Assembly (NCBI GenBank): GCA_033558025.1
Contig: JAUCEF010000008.1
Coordinates: forward strand, 124,001-188,000
DNA from: Phytophthora sp. 'mugwort'
Taxonomy: Eukaryota > Oomycota > Peronosporomycetes > Peronosporales > Peronosporaceae
Direction: 5' to 3'
DNA: 64,000 nucleotides
The position numbers and the translations under genes were made by a program. Under the pieces are notes generated by a model that was not told where the DNA came from, searched no databases, and saw only the letters and a program-made list of their open reading frames with translations. Shown in pieces: positions 1-10,467 of the stretch. Numbering within the stretch: position 1 is the first letter of the stretch; each line of letters starts with the position of its first letter.

Positions 1-2349
1 TGTCAGGCTGGAGGGCGGAAATTCTTCTTCGCTATGAGTCTGCTGGTGAGTGGGCTCAAGTGCCGCGATGGTGATTGGCTGATCATCGCAAGCAATTTCA
101 TCTGACGCAGTGGGCAGCCCGTTTTGTTTCAATTCGTGGGTTTTCTTTGACCGCATTGTTGGCTGCATTTGCCGTAAATGGCACGCGGGTGGTCGTTGTC
201 CTTGTCGGAGCTGGTTCGTGTCTTGCCATTGACGACCTTTCTGCTGGCGCTCCATCATCTCTTCGCGCTCAAGTCGTTTTGCGATATACTCGAGCTCCCA
301 CCAAACCCGTGCACCGAGTTTATCTCTAAAGTTTACAGCAGGCTTTAGCTTTTGTACTGGTGGAACATTATCATCCCCAGTAGGCGATTCAGCGTGCTCA
401 GGGGAATCGACCACGCAAGCTGCAGATCTCCCTTCCTTGCCACAATCCACTGCGTTGGTTTTCACCGATACGCCCACACCAGCATTGGTATCCGCAGCCG
501 TGGGGCTTTCATTACCAGAGTCTACAACCTTTCTAGGAGCATCAACTGACGAAGAAACTTGTAAGGCCTTGTCTAAAGATCGCGGGTAATCAACGCATGT
601 TTGAATGTCGTCCTCCGCTTGATTGGAACTAGGTTCATAGTGAGACTTGAAAATACGAGGTGACAAACCCCAATTATTATCTGCTAATTTCGCCACCTTG
701 TCAATTGCCGAAAGGGGTAAATGCTCGCGAGTTTCACGCGGTGCCGTGTCAATTTGATCAGTTGGGACCACCTCGCTGGCGTCATGCTCTTCTTCTGCAT
801 CATCAACAGCACGGCATTTAATATATACTCCATAACAAGCGTCATCTATCACTTCCTCTTCGTCAGCACGGATTTCACTCAGGGCCTCTGCGAGGCCCTC
901 TTCGTCATTCTCAATGTCCTCACGTGCCACCAGACCCTTATACTCTGTTGGTTCAACATCATTAAATGTAGGTCGTTGTGGCCATACCGATCTCCGTATC
1001 ACCTTGCCATCGCAGCTTCGCCACGCAAAACCGTGGTGCAAGCGGACTCCTAGACCCAGTCCATCTTCCGCCTCCAAATACTCTTCATTGGAGACCGCCG
1101 CGAAATTATCAAGTGACGCTGATATTTTAGATCCTCTAGACCGAAATCCTTGGTGCTGGTTATCTTCACGTACATCCACTTGGCCCTCTCTTGCTCCATT
1201 ATCGTCGTCGCCATCTGAGTTGAGTACACTTGGTTTTACGTTATTCTTATCCCTTTTACATGCCTCATCAGCTTCCGGTCTATCCAACGCACGCTCAAAT
1301 GACCTCTTTTTCTGTTCTAGGGATACTCTCTGCTTCAAGCCAAACGAAAATATGGACTTGGATGAGTATGGCCTCAAGTCGGAAACCTCTTTGTTGACAG
1401 AGAAACGGGGAGAGAGCATTAATAATTCGTCTCGATAGAGACCATCGCCTTGTGGTTTCGACGAAGCACAAACGTTGCCCTTGACATACCCATTGAAATC
1501 GCCTATTGTTTCGTCGATGATTGCGGAAACTCTCGATTCTGTAGATTGAGAGCGGGCTTCTAATTGATTGGTATCCTCAACACTTAATGGCAGTGGGGTG
1601 TGGCCACATGGACCACTTGAAGCCTTCAAGACACTTCCAGTCATGCACTGGTTACGATCATAATTATCGATTCGTTTTACTTGATTCGCAGTAGGAAGTT
1701 CTTCTAGCTGGTTGCAAGGTCTTGAGCCCATAATCACCGCCCAAACGTTGTATTTTGCTCCGTGCTCTCGTAATGCCGGCAATTCGTCATACATCTTCTT
1801 GATCAGATCGCCCATACTCTTAACAACTTTGACGCGCCCAGGACATACATATAGCAGAATTTGGGGCTTCTTTCTACCGTCCACGTCGCGCAGGTACCCC
1901 CCGTTGCGTTCCAGAGGAAACCAAATCACAGCTTGTCCACCGCCTGACGCTTGCGATAAAGCTGAAAACACGACACATGTATCCGTTGTGTTCATTGCTG
2001 CTCGACTCTCCAGCTCTTCCAGCTCCATGTCCAGCGTGTCAGCCACAGTTCCTTCGAAATCCCATGTCAAGTCACCCACACTTAATTCCATTAACGGATT
2101 CTCTCGACACAATTTGTTGTTTTTCTCGCTCCGCAAAACCATGATAAGCTTTCGAGCATCAGCTGGAACGCCAGGCTCAAGTTGCTTCATCACTTGCTGT
2201 CCGTAGCGGTGCGCTTCAACGACCATCGGGGCCAGCACAGCCTTGGTACAGATTTCTTGCACTGTCGCCGCTGACGAGAGTACTCGAGCTGCGAAGTTTA
2301 GACATGATGCGAGCGAAGCTGTTGGAGATAAGTTTTTCTTTCTACTCAT
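1..2349 (-). CDS. Unrecognised large acidic protein, 3' end outside window
   Basis: A reading frame of 783 codons is open from an ATG at 2349-2347 to the left edge with no stop, so the carboxyl end lies outside. I do not recognise a family. The first 230 residues look globular, with a hydrophobic helix-rich start and a segment reading VKSMGDLIKKMYDELPAL. From about residue 250 the sequence becomes low in complexity and rich in Asp, Glu, Ser and Lys, as in nuclear or scaffold proteins. Near the window edge an Arg/Gln-rich helical stretch follows (WWELEYIAKRLEREEMMERQ). The start is the first ATG of the open frame and lies 142 bp beyond the stop of the next gene on the same strand. No signal peptide or membrane segment is visible. 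I am confident that it is coding; its function is unknown. Confidence 0.75.
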   Translation of the reverse strand, partial: MSRKKNLSPTASLASCLNFAARVLSSAATVQEICTKAVLAPMVVEAHRYGQQVMKQLEPGVPADARKLIMVLRSEKNNKLCRENPLMELSVGDLTWDFEGTVADTLDMELEELESRAAMNTTDTCVVFSALSQASGGGQAVIWFPLERNGGYLRDVDGRKKPQILLYVCPGRVKVVKSMGDLIKKMYDELPALREHGAKYNVWAVIMGSRPCNQLEELPTANQVKRIDNYDRNQCMTGSVLKASSGPCGHTPLPLSVEDTNQLEARSQSTESRVSAIIDETIGDFNGYVKGNVCASSKPQGDGLYRDELLMLSPRFSVNKEVSDLRPYSSKSIFSFGLKQRVSLEQKKRSFERALDRPEADEACKRDKNNVKPSVLNSDGDDDNGAREGQVDVREDNQHQGFRSRGSKISASLDNFAAVSNEEYLEAEDGLGLGVRLHHGFAWRSCDGKVIRRSVWPQRPTFNDVEPTEYKGLVAREDIENDEEGLAEALSEIRADEEEVIDDACYGVYIKCRAVDDAEEEHDASEVVPTDQIDTAPRETREHLPLSAIDKVAKLADNNWGLSPRIFKSHYEPSSNQAEDDIQTCVDYPRSLDKALQVSSSVDAPRKVVDSGNESPTAADTNAGVGVSVKTNAVDCGKEGRSAACVVDSPEHAESPTGDDNVPPVQKLKPAVNFRDKLGARVWWELEYIAKRLEREEMMERQQKGRQWQDTNQLRQGQRPPACHLRQMQPTMRSKKTHELKQNGLPTASDEIACDDQPITIAALEPTHQQTHSEEEFPPSSLT

Positions 2350-2491
2350 GCTTGCTGGGGTCCGTGACGCACAATGACCAGTCGTTTGTATCTGCACAAG
2401 CAAAAGAAACGATTCCACCTCGTCGTTGGGATTATTTTTACGCAACATGCAAACGCGATGCAGCACCAGTTACTGAACTTGACCTGTCAGG

Positions 2492-4461
2492 CTATTGGTG
2501 CGTCAACTCTTCGAGTCTGGATACCAGTTTTTCATTCTTCTCGCACTCCTTCTGGAACTCTCGAATTGCATTCACGTACATGCACTCCTGTTCAAGCAGC
2601 AACTGGTACTTGCTATCCATTGTTTCCACACTGAACTGGTGGTCGTCCCGTGCGTCCTGCTGCTTGGCGACGGTCCCTCGTACATTCTGAATTATATTTT
2701 CAATCTGCGTGAAGAAAACTTGCGTAGCTGTCTTAGATCCCATCGCGACGCCAAAGTTCTCGTGAATGCTATTGATCAGCAATACTTCCTTCTCCAAAAA
2801 TTCGTGCGTGGTCTTGAGTGTGTTGTAGACGCAGTAATACTTTCGAGTTTCATCGAGTGTCAATGCTACTTCATCGTAGAGTTCCACGAACCGCTTCTCA
2901 TACTGCACCAGCTCGATCCGGGTGGGGATCTCATCGATCTGCTTCATCTTCATATGCAGCGATCGGGTGTGCTTGGCCGCCGCTAGCTTCATATCCTTGT
3001 GTTTTTTAGCCATTTGCGAGTGTATCTCTTCGATCTCGTTCAGACGAAGTGCCTCTTCGTCCTGGTTGCTGGCATCTTCCGCTACCTGCAGCTTCAGTTT
3101 CTCGATGCGCTCCTTCATAGCTTCAAGCTCCAGTCGACAATTCGCACGGAACTCGTTATTTCACGCTTCAAAGCTTCATTCGTCGACACAAGCTGACGCA
3201 ATTTCACCAGGTGTGTCTGAGTATTTTCATCCTTTGGCGTCTGTGCTTCAACCTCCGCCATTTCTTGGTTGACAGCAGATAGTGCTTCATCCAGCGCTGC
3301 AGCTCGTGCGTTGCTCTCCTGCGTCTTAGCGTCCAAGTTCTTCTTCTCCTGGATCAGTTGATGCACTTGAACCTCGTATTGCTTCAACTGTACTCGCACC
3401 AAGTCCAACGGAGACCGCACACTCGATCCAACACGTCCGTCAACATCTACCCGCTTTTCTTCTGGTGCGGAAACTACTCTCTGGAGTAGCTTCGCTTCAC
3501 GCTCACGTCGTTGATTGAGCAACGCCTGTTGTTCCTCCTTCGCCTGTTTCATCACAGTTTGGTATTGCCGTTCAAAATCTGCAGCTTATGAATCACTCCT
3601 CTTCGTCCTTCTCAACCCCCGCATACTTTCCCTACATAACTTCGACACCCCACATGACGCGATAGCCGCCGCTTGACTAGCAATTTGTGCCATAAATGTG
3701 GTTTTTACTATCCGCTATTGTATCCATCGTCGACTCTTCCTCATCAACAGCGACGGTCACTCTTTCTCCGTACTCCAACAAACACTTTTGAATCAATGCA
3801 TCCTCGTTTTCTTCTGTTTCTCCTCCGCTGCAACGTACTTCCAGCGTCTTTTCGGTGCACATGCACCCAATAGAAACACGACCTCATTCTTCAGCGGTGC
3901 GACACGTTTCATATCCTCGAATGGGTTCATAACCTGCAGATACGCTCTCTTCCGCCGGATCTTCTCCAAGTGCTGATCTTCATGGCCCTCATCGATCAAC
4001 CACATCACGCTTTTTGCACTGTTTTAATGTCTCCGAAATCTTGAAGCAGCAACTGGTGCGGCTGGATCGGTACCGGGCAGGCATAATTAAGCGCCTCAAT
4101 ACAGCGCACCGCCTCCTGTGCGAGCCCCAGTCGAGGTTTCATCTTCTTGTGGGACTGGAACAATACGTCCCATTGCACTCTTCCCTTCTCGGCGACTTCA
4201 CTCTTTACGATTCGCTGTAATAGCCACGTGATACCGCTCAGGACGCGGTCGAACGCGCTGTACGAGTTCACATGCGCCTTCGGGAACCCTGTGGCCTCCA
4301 GAGCTTGTAGTATGCGGGATAACTTGGCTGCGGCATCTCTGCCGTACACTTCGACAAGATCATATGCGTCGGCGGCGCTTGCAGGGCAGTCGAGGCGCTG
4401 GGGGACGGAGGCAACAACGTCGTGCTGAGATTTGCGAATCCAAATCAAGAGTGATGTTCAT
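2492..4461 (-). CDS. CCDC93: CCDC93-like protein (CCC complex), frame broken
   Basis: Homologue of CCDC93, a subunit of the COMMD/CCDC22/CCDC93 (CCC) complex that works with WASH and retriever in endosomal recycling. The amino-terminal domain is at 4448-4010 (ATGFPKAHVNSYSAFDRVLSGITW and then the PIQPHQL motif), a middle segment at 4008-3680 carries the LLEYGER motif, and a long coiled coil runs from 3590 to 2492. Its most conserved block includes IPTRIELVQYEKRFVELY and LLINSIHENF. One 48-bp intron is likely at about 3575-3625 (GTATGC...CTGCAG). The frame shifts by one base at about 4013, 3808 and 3157; adding one A on the coding strand restores the family sequence each time. A further shift or tiny intron lies near 3704, and the first ATG (4461) is out of frame. 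Either the copy is decaying or the assembly has indel errors. The family assignment is firm. Confidence 0.85.
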
Positions 4462-4655
4462 TGAAGATGGTGAACTCGAGTAGCTCGTTTAAGTACGATT
4501 TTAGCTGTACTGGATATTCTAACAGTATTTTAAAAACAATAGTAGGGGCAGAAAATTATTAAGTCCTTACTTATTTTTGTGTAATCAAGATTGACATGAA
4601 ATGTCTTGTCGATATTCATGTTTACATCATGAACGCATTTCGGCATTACCCAGTT

Positions 4656-6002
4656 CTAACTGGAGCGCAAGGAGCACTTGTCACCACCGCCAAACGAGTT
4701 TTTCCACCACGATTTCACATGGCCCCACCAACCTCCGTTACACGATGCAGTGTCGGAGTTTCCGCTCGACGCCGTCTCCGTCTTCGTTGGGCTCCCGCTG
4801 TCCGAATTGCTGTCACCCGAAGAAGACGCCGGCAAGTCACTACCATCCCCGCTTGATCCTGAATTATCGGAGGCAGTTTCACTGAAAAGCTGGTCATCGA
4901 CATCAATGTTGGATAACGAACCGCTTGATGTCTTCTTCTTCTTCGTTGTCTTGGTTGGAGCGTTCGTCGAAGCGTCGGAAGCACTGTCGCTGCCCGAGTC
5001 AGTGTCGCTCAACCCAAACAGCAAGTCGTCCAATTCGCTATCGCTCAAGTCGTTCAACTCATTGGTGCTCATGTCCTCCAGACCTTTGGCACCCAAGCCA
5101 CTATCAGACTCGCTCCAGCTGGAGGTTGACGCAACGGGTGATGCCTTCTTCTTCGCCGTTGTCTTTTTGGTTGGAGCCTTCGTCGCAGCTTCAGAAGAGC
5201 TTCCGCTACCCGAGTCACTGTCGTTCAAGTCGCCCAGACCCTTGTCTCCCTTGGTACCCAAGTCACTGTCAGACTCGCTCGAGCCCGACGTGGAGAAAAC
5301 CACCGGTGTCTTCTTCTTCTCCGTTGTCTTAGTTGGCGCCTTCGTCGCAGCTTCGGAAGAGCTGTCGCTGCCCGAGTCGCTGTCGCTCAACCCCGACAGC
5401 AAATCGTCCAATTCATTGTCGCTCAAGCCGTACAGGCCACTGCCATCCAGCGAGGTCAACAAATCGGACAGCGCACTACCACTCAAGGATTCGAGTCCAC
5501 TACCGTTCATATCAAAAAGGTCGCTCGACGCAGTACCACCCAATCCAGAGAGCAAGTCATCCAATCCACTGGCATCGCTGCTCGATCCGGACAGTGAATC
5601 TTTTAAGCCACTGGCCTCTCCACTCGATCCTGAAGCGGACGAAACTGGCTTCTTCTTCGTCATCGTTGGGGCTTTGGTTGCTGGAGTCTCCGTCTCCTTA
5701 GTCGGCTTTGTAGCCGCGAGAGACAAACTGCCGCTGCTGCTATCATCATCTTGCTCGATTTTAGTGAAATCAGTGTCGTCTTGCTGCTCTAAAGTGGTAC
5801 CGGAATCACTGTCTGACCCCGAAGTGGACGCTACCTTGGCGCTCTTCTTAGTTGCATTCTTCGTAGCAGTAAGATCAGTCGGCTTTTCCCCGATGTCGCC
5901 GAAAGACAACAAATTGCGAGCGTCTCCTTCGATCGCGGCAGCGAGGCCTTCGCTGGAGAGCAGAGCAACTGCCGTTGCCAATATAGCGTGGTTTAAACGC
6001 AT
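4656..6002 (-). CDS. Secreted Ser/Asp-rich repeat protein
   Basis: A 448-residue protein whose first 22 residues form a clear signal peptide (charged start, then a hydrophobic core ending ...EGLAAA). The open frame continues upstream, but the ATG at 6002 is the one placing the signal peptide at the amino end. Residues 40-420 are low-complexity Ser, Asp, Gly, Thr and Lys. They hold at least three degenerate copies of a unit reading SDSGSDSSSEAATKAPTK (about 206-224, 262-279, 335-351), and short acidic LDDLLSGL units lie between them. The last 28 residues differ: two cysteines (421 and 443) bracket a Trp-rich segment, WWGHVKSWWKN. The composition suggests an extracellular or cell-wall, probably O-glycosylated, protein. 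There is an RNLL near residue 29 but no RxLR-dEER motif and no LFLAK, so I do not call it an RxLR or Crinkler effector. Confidence 0.8.
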   Translation of the reverse strand: MRLNHAILATAVALLSSEGLAAAIEGDARNLLSFGDIGEKPTDLTATKNATKKSAKVASTSGSDSDSGTTLEQQDDTDFTKIEQDDDSSSGSLSLAATKPTKETETPATKAPTMTKKKPVSSASGSSGEASGLKDSLSGSSSDASGLDDLLSGLGGTASSDLFDMNGSGLESLSGSALSDLLTSLDGSGLYGLSDNELDDLLSGLSDSDSGSDSSSEAATKAPTKTTEKKKTPVVFSTSGSSESDSDLGTKGDKGLGDLNDSDSGSGSSSEAATKAPTKKTTAKKKASPVASTSSWSESDSGLGAKGLEDMSTNELNDLSDSELDDLLFGLSDTDSGSDSASDASTNAPTKTTKKKKTSSGSLSNIDVDDQLFSETASDNSGSSGDGSDLPASSSGDSNSDSGSPTKTETASSGNSDTASCNGGWWGHVKSWWKNSFGGGDKCSLRSS

Positions 6003-6275
6003 TTTCGTCGCAGTATTATATGGTTTCCCACACACGGACGCTGCTGGAACAAGGATTACAAAATGAGGTGGCTCCATGCAATGGAGTCCATTGCCTGGCA
6101 ATTTGCCAAACATACGGAGAATTCTCGTTATCTTCGGATAGGTTGTCACCATCCTGAATAGGATCTGCTTTGGTTCATGTATTCGGTCTGGGATGCAAGT
6201 CTTCATTATGATGGGACCGTGTTTATTCTACACACAATAAACAGTACCAGGCGACGGACATGTACCGTACCCATG

Positions 6276-6292
6276 TTTTTTTTTTTTTTTTT
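6276..6292. repeat. T17 homopolymer
   Basis: Seventeen consecutive T. It lies about 270 bp upstream of the start of the minus-strand secreted-protein gene. On the minus strand this is an A tract and could be the tail of a retroposed sequence, but no body of such an element is recognisable. Confidence 0.9.
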
Positions 6293-6437
6293 GGTAAATC
6301 AAGGAGAAAATATTGAATACACAGACGAATCCCTGTAACACACCAAAAGAAGGGGCGACATATAACACGTAATACATAGTAGGCACGGTTGCCAACTAGG
6401 GTGAGCGGGTGCGAGCGCGCGTAGCCATAGCAAATCC

Positions 6438-6496
6438 GAGCAGGGCCGCGAAATTTTAGGAGGCGGGCTCAGCGCCGAGCTCCTCAGCGAGCCGCG
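6438..6496 (+). repeat. GC-rich dispersed repeat, copy 1
   Basis: About 60 bp containing GCAGGGCCGCG and AGCGCCGAGCT...CAGCGAGCCG, matched in the same order and spacing at 55873-55934. The two copies are diverged and lie in intergenic DNA. Nothing in them codes; they are probably remnants of one short mobile element. Confidence 0.6.
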
Positions 6497-7107
6497 ATTG
6501 CACTCACCCCAAAAGTACAATCTTCTTATCGCGAGAGAGGGGAACCGCGGGGCGCCGAAGGGGCGCCCATCCAAGCTAAGGGCGGCTGGTCTATTTATGC
6601 AATGTCCCACTGAAGGTATGCCCTCCAATACAAAATCAAATGTATCTGATGGGGCCATCTGTTTATTGTTTGCTTTTAATGCGTTCTCCAAATCAAGATG
6701 GCTCGTAACCATTTGATACAGTACAACTTTCAGACATATTTATTTATGCATATGTGTTTGAAGTTGTGTCACGAGTTTTCCGTGCTTTGAACTATGACGG
6801 ATAGTGCAGCGCTATGGCATCAAGCTCCACAACAACGAGGTCAGCTCCGAAACGCTGAGTCAGACTGCATCCTGCCCGCCCTTACTTATCTATAAGATTT
6901 GCTACACCTCATGGCCGAGGAATTAAACTAGAGAGTGGTTATTGCGACTGACTTGAGAGTGTTATAAAAGAACGTTCCGTGCACTATGTAACGTACGCCG
7001 GTTGCAAATGTATACAATACGTGTACACACATATCCCAAAGCCACTCATTTGAAGGGGGGGGGGGAATCAAAACGCGTGGGGAAATCAAAACGCGCCTCG
7101 GGCTAGT

Positions 7108-10100
7108 GTGGAGCAGTCGAAAACACCGCCGAGGACGCGTAAGCGACCTCCAGTGGACGAGGAAGGGGATGAGAGCGCAACAGACACGGGCTGGGACGAA
7201 CTGTCTGCGGAGTCCGCGGTGTTGGCTCAGTGCAGCGACCTTAGCTGGCCTCTAGAAGGCTCCAGCTTCGTCGATGAGGTCGGGACCGGGTCAAGTGATG
7301 GCCATAGGGACGAGGAGAGCCAACACGAGGTGTGCTCTGAATTACAGCGCACACAGTTCACGTCGTGGAAGCTATTCTTCGAATACCTCGACGGTATCAA
7401 AAGGAAATGTTCCAAGTGAGGGAAGGTACTGCATGCTACATTCTACCCCCCCCCCCTCATACAGCGATGGACGTGCTAACGTTTCGTTGTCCTGACATGT
7501 ATTTTGAATACGCTCCAATAAAAGCGTCGACGAGCGGAATAGAGTCATCCTTAACACAAGAACTCTATGGCACTCCTTCTACCGGATGACTGGAAGGACA
7601 ACGCGGAAACACTCATCTTCACGCACGGTGGGCAGTACAGATATCGAGGGAAAGCGAAACGCCCACGCCGAGAGACTCGACCGATGAACTGCCAGGCGCA
7701 GGTTAGTACACTAGACCCGGTCCGTGGCAATCGGGGTCAGTCGGGTCCAATCTGTGCCATTTGATGTTAACCCTTGTCAGAATTCTGACATTTATAATGC
7801 AAATATTGTGTTACAAATAAACTCCTGTGTTAGATTCGTGAACAAAGCATCACAAGAATTTGCCGTCTGTATTACCAAGTCCGTTCTTACACACAACCAT
7901 CGGTTGGTATTGCGCACGTACGAGCAGTACGAAGGCAAAAAGCTTTCGGTGAGCAAAGAAGTGCTGGCGACGGCCAATACACTACAGAAAGCAGGGGCTA
8001 AGTCCAAGCGGATTCTACGGTATCCAGTGGAACAAACTGACAGTCCATAACCTCATTCACAACATGAAGAAGAAGGTGCAAGGTGCATCTAGCCGCCCCC
8101 AGCGGTCGAAGACGTGGATGGTCGAGCTGTGCGGCATCCCCGGTAATATCGGGCGTATATTCGTGAACTCATCCTCCGGAAAGGTTTGACAGACGGCCCA
8201 TGGGTGTTTAGTAACCCTTAATTTGGCATATTTTTTGTGTGTTGTTTTAGAGACTCGCGACATGTATACTATACAGACGCGGCACATGGTGGATTTATTT
8301 GCCAAGTTTCCAGAGATTTTAATAATTGATGCGACGCATGGTACCAACACTTCGAAGTACAAAGTTTTTTCTTTTATGGCTCCTGATATTTTGGGGAAGG
8401 GTCAATATGTTCAACATGCACTGGTGCAGAACGAGCGAAGTGAAACGTTATTGACTGCATTCGAGGAGTTCAAGAAGAATAACCCGTCGGGACGAAGTTG
8501 CAATGTGTTGTCATCGACATAGATTTCACGGAGATCGGGGTGTTGAAGAATGTTCTTCCTCACGTGCGAATTCTGCTCTGTCAGTTCCATGTGGTGAAGT
8601 ATCTCCGTGAGGTGATTGCGTCCGCCGATTACGCATTTTCGACTTGGCAAAAGGGCAAGTTACAAGCTACGATTAATTTACTCGTCAACGCTAAGACGGA
8701 GAATGAATATGAGAAGCACTAAAGGTAGAAGCGGCACCTAGTGTATGTTGGTCGGAGATCGCCACAAATTACAACGGGCGGTGACGGTGGTGTAGTTTCG
8801 GGATGTGCTGGGGATGACAGGGTGGTAGATCGTGATGTGCCTCCACGGTCGAGTGTGAGACCTGTGCAGTCGGGTGCAGTCGATGACCGTTCGGGCGCAG
8901 TCGGGAGCCAGTCGGGTAGTCGGGGGCTAGTTTGGGGTAGTCGGGGTTACTTTGGAACTCTCGCATCCATTTGACGTATATTTCGCTAAGAATTGGAACG
9001 GCTGCAAGGAGTTATGGTGCTTCGTACACGAGGCAAAATGAGGTAACGGTGGGGGATAATACTAGCAACATGTTAGAATCCTCGTGGAAACAAAATAAAC
9101 CAAGAGGTGGTGAACTCATTCAGGGGTTTGGACGAATGCCTCGCTTCAATCATATTCTACCAGACGCGCGTGGACCAACAACTTCTCGACCAGATTTCGA
9201 AAGTATCCGTTGTGCATCACCATGGGTATGACCGTAAGATGAGCGTCGTTGCCAATTTGGTGAGAGAGCATGTAAGCTTGCTGATCCACAGCCAATAGTC
9301 TACGCAACAGGACCTGCTTTGTACACATTTTACGATGCATTTCCTGGGATGATCTTTACCAAGAATTCTTCAACTAGAGAAGACGATTTTGACGAACCTG
9401 GCATGGAATACACAGTGAACACATCAACGTGGAACTGTTCTTGTCTTTTTATGAGCACGAGATTGTTACCGTTTCGTCACTCATTCGAAAGAGTCTTAAC
9501 ATGGAGACAGTTATTCCTACGCAGTTGCTAAACCAACGCCGGTTGTTGAGCTCGATTTCGTGAGGCCCGGATGCCTCCAGATGTTCCTGCCGTTCCGTTT
9601 GCCGTCGGATCCATTCTACGAAAACCGCTAATTCCATGGGACAAAAACCACAAGTTTCGTGAGGCGAATCACATCAGCATGTCAATTAGCGATGCCATCA
9701 GCTCGTTAGGTATAAGCGAGTACACGGTAGCTATGAACGCTTTGGCTCGTGTCGCTGACCTTTTCAAGGCAAAACAGTTCAAGTTGTTCGAAGAGTTGCC
9801 CCGCTCTGGAGCGTGCTGTACTACCACTGGAGAAACTCATAGATTGACAAACAATCATCATGAAGATCAGGTGGTGGAGACTGATGATGCAATGATCGGC
9901 GACGAGGAGGATGATCCGCTGTCGATTACTCAGGTGGCACTACCGGTAGAACAGTTGATGGAGTTGGGTACACATGCGGCTGAGTCAGTTCCGCAGTCGG
10001 TGGATTTGTCGCAGTCGGTGGAAGCAGATATTAATTCGGGAGGGATACTACAGAACGAGCCACTTGACACTTCTGTTGCTAATTTTGAAGTTGGGATGCC

Positions 10101-10173
10101 AATTCGGCCGCGATGCCATCCAAACCAGACTACAAAATCGAAAAAGCAGAGAAAAACACTTCTATCAGAATAG
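7108..10173 (+). pseudogene. MULE transposase, broken
   Basis: The amino part contains LLPDDWKDNAETLIFTHGG and then RYRGKAKRPRR before a C-x-A-x motif, the usual FAR1/FLYWCH-like zinc-binding layout of MULE transposases. Next comes VCITKSVLTHNHRL...TYEQY at about 7860-7930. The catalytic core shows FPEILIIDATHGTN (first Asp) and LLCQFHVVKYLREVI (8570-8620). A later WNCSC...LLPFRH is a SWIM finger whose third cysteine has become Phe. The frame changes near 7405, 7704, 8050, 8510 and 8720, and insertions of about 115 and 230 bp with repeated CAGTCGGG strings interrupt it (about 7705-7816, 8741-8965). It cannot encode an active transposase. The family call rests on motif order. Confidence 0.75.
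8891..8972 (+). repeat. CAGTCGGG-rich insertion, copy A
   Basis: This segment interrupts the MULE transposase between its core and SWIM parts. It contains the string TCGGGCGCAGTCGG and ends with TTGGAACTCTCGCATCCATT. Both strings recur in the same order at 11485-11558, and a related CAGTCGGG lies in the other interruption at about 7740. It may be the end of a small non-autonomous element. Confidence 0.5.
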
Positions 10174-10467
10174 TAGCCGAAGACTCGACTTCATAGGACG
10201 AGCAGTTGAGTCTCCATTCGTGGGGGGACTGTATTGCGCCGGAAACTACTTACGCGGCCTCTTCCGACCACATTAAGAAGTTGAAGTTGTTTACCTTGCC
10301 CACAAAGACGAAGCCACCTATCGCGCACGTAGTTTCTAAGCTACCGACCAGCAAGTGACCACTAGATCTACCTGATATTCCACGTATTCTGCCTCTCAGC
10401 CTCATACAGAGATCGAGCGCCAAGATAGTGACATTGCTGAAGAAACACGAAAAGTTCGCTGAGCGAG

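Larger units (their letters stand above)
6003..7107. other. Intergenic stretch without a recognised gene
   Basis: No credible coding sequence. It holds a T17 tract at 6276-6292, a GC-rich segment (6438-6496) that recurs at 55873-55934, an AT-rich part around 6700-7050, a short G run, and two copies of a GGGGAAATCAAAACGCG-like string just before the MULE (about 7060-7097). Confidence 0.6.

Noticed and set aside
4656..6002. RxLR or Crinkler effector
   Set aside because: The RNLL after the signal peptide is not followed by a dEER-like motif, and no LFLAK is present. No other frame in the window has RxLR-dEER.
4678..6066. Long plus-strand open frame (462 codons) opposite the secreted protein
   Set aside because: It is the antisense of a Ser/Asp-rich repeat. 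The minus strand has a signal peptide and a sensible start; the plus frame has neither.
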